Positions 40,316 through 40,968 of a DNA stretch of 40,968 nt are shown in pieces. The notes under the pieces were generated by a model, which had not been told where the DNA came from, did no database searches, and saw only the letters and a list, made by a program, of their open reading frames with translations. Position 1 is the stretch's first letter. Each line of letters starts with the position of its first letter. The position numbers and the translations under genes were made by a program. Origin of the DNA: a virus; IMG/VR virus record IMGVR_UViG_3300045440_000090, positions 1 through 40,968 of that record. One strand, given 5' to 3'.

Positions 40316-40518
40316 TCGCCCGCTATCCCGGCGTGTGCGCACGCACTGGGCGCGCCATCAAGCCGGGTGACGTGATCACGTTCACCAGCGGCCGCAAGGT
40401 CGTGCTAGTCGAACACCAGCGCGTCAGCGACACGGTCCAGTTCGGCGACCGCACGTTTTATCGTAATCGCAACGGTCGTTGCGAGGACGCGCCTTGCTGC
40501 GGGTGCTGCACGATATGA
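40312..40518 (+). CDS. Small protein with cysteine-rich C terminus (second copy)
   Basis: This is identical to the 68-residue product at 2011-2217, ending in the same five-cysteine cluster. Confidence 0.6.
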   Translation: MIARYPGVCARTGRAIKPGDVITFTSGRKVVLVEHQRVSDTVQFGDRTFYRNRNGRCEDAPCCGCCTI

Positions 40519-40715
40519 GCTACCATCGCACAATCATTAAGATGATCAGCAACCCCGACGACGGGACAACCGTCGAAGTCTCGCACGCCTCAGCGCGCTA
40601 TTGTGTCCGCATGCGGGACGACGATAGCGGAAACTGGCTGCCCGTCGCGCGCGTCTATTCGACCGAAGATGACGCGCTGGCCTATGCTCACAAAATTGCA
40701 GGAGTTGACCAATGA
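40515..40715 (+). CDS. Small NPDDG-motif paralogue (second copy)
   Basis: This is identical to the 66-residue product at 2214-2414 and a paralogue of the product at 38878-39045. Confidence 0.7.
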   Translation: MSYHRTIIKMISNPDDGTTVEVSHASARYCVRMRDDDSGNWLPVARVYSTEDDALAYAHKIAGVDQ

Positions 40716-40903
40716 AAACCGACAACAGCGGGCGCCAATGGCGCCTTATCGACCGGCGCCCCGGCGTCGAATTGTGGCGCGCCGATGATGACGACGCGCA
40801 TGGGTTCGCCGTTTGCTTACCCGGTGATGAGCCGGATCACGCGACATGGGCGACAACGACCATGGAGGCCATCGCCCGCCAGTGGTTCGCCCAGGCGTGC
40901 TGA
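40712..40903 (+). CDS. Small acidic protein of the paralogue cluster (second copy)
   Basis: This is identical to the 63-residue product at 2411-2602. The ATGA overlap with the previous gene is kept. Confidence 0.6.
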   Translation: MKTDNSGRQWRLIDRRPGVELWRADDDDAHGFAVCLPGDEPDHATWATTTMEAIARQWFAQAC

Positions 40904-40959
40904 CCGCGTTGCTTGTCGGCCTGCTAGCCTTACTGCTAGCCGCCCTGCTAGACCTCTAA
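40897..40959 (+). CDS. Putative 20-residue hydrophobic peptide (second copy, variant)
   Basis: This is the counterpart of 2596-2658 with three base changes that give Leu to Leu and Val to Leu. It ends nine bases before the right end of the window, where the terminator is truncated. Confidence 0.4.
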   Translation: MLTALLVGLLALLLAALLDL

Positions 40960-40968
40960 CCCGCCACT

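Overview
The window is a complete, or nearly complete, genome of a tailed double-stranded DNA phage of podovirus type with P22-like head and tail morphogenesis. It carries a P22-type portal, a scaffold, a coat protein, a gp4-like tail accessory factor, a gp10-like stabilisation protein, DNA-transfer/ejection proteins and a beta-helix tailspike. The GC-rich DNA, dense ATGA overlaps and gene mix (DUF2800, PolA, SNF2, VRR-NUC, DUF3310, DUF6321, DUF5856) suggest a Gram-negative, probably proteobacterial host; the host is inference. I see no integrase, CI-type repressor, CRISPR array, transposase, tRNA or reverse transcriptase.

The first 2,667 bases recur at the end of the window (offset 38,301). 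The molecule is therefore either a circular or circularly permuted genome of about 38.3 kb read past its start, or a linear genome with long direct terminal repeats. The only differences I noticed are three substitutions at 2608-2611, about 60 bases from the right end.

Layout: (1) 1-534 (and 38145-38877) is non-coding and repeat-rich: a CGG12 tract, paired 9-bp GTGGGTCA repeats and an AT-rich patch, a candidate origin or control region. (2) 577-2658 (+) is a small accessory operon: a GP88-family gene, two paralogous small proteins and two one-helix micro-peptides, closed by a clear intrinsic terminator. (3) 9282-2725 (-) is the replication block: a small protein, DUF2800 nuclease, an unknown protein, an HNH endonuclease preceded by an unusual RNA-like hairpin, PolA DNA polymerase and a primase-helicase. 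(4) 9387-15131 (+) is a second early/lysis block: VRR-NUC nuclease, SNF2 helicase, a zinc-ribbon protein, T4-type lysozyme, a 3-TM holin, DUF3310 and many small ATGA-coupled genes. Divergent sigma70-like promoters at 9314-9365 separate blocks 3 and 4. (5) 38144-15126 (-) is one long morphogenesis operon, from small terminase through large terminase, portal, lectin, scaffold, coat and tail genes to the ejection proteins.

The main discovery is in the coat gene. It looks broken: a 5' fragment of 17 codons ends at a stop, followed by an HNH gene and then the rest of the coat gene. The sequence between has the anatomy of a group IA2 self-splicing intron related to the T4 td intron (P1 guide, P3, P4, P5, exact P7 complement, P9 GNRA hairpin). 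Splicing it out joins the two parts in frame to give a 404-residue P22-like coat protein. A second HNH gene of another class sits in front of the DNA polymerase behind a 72-nt closed-stem structure, so the phage carries two independent homing-endonuclease elements in its two most essential modules.
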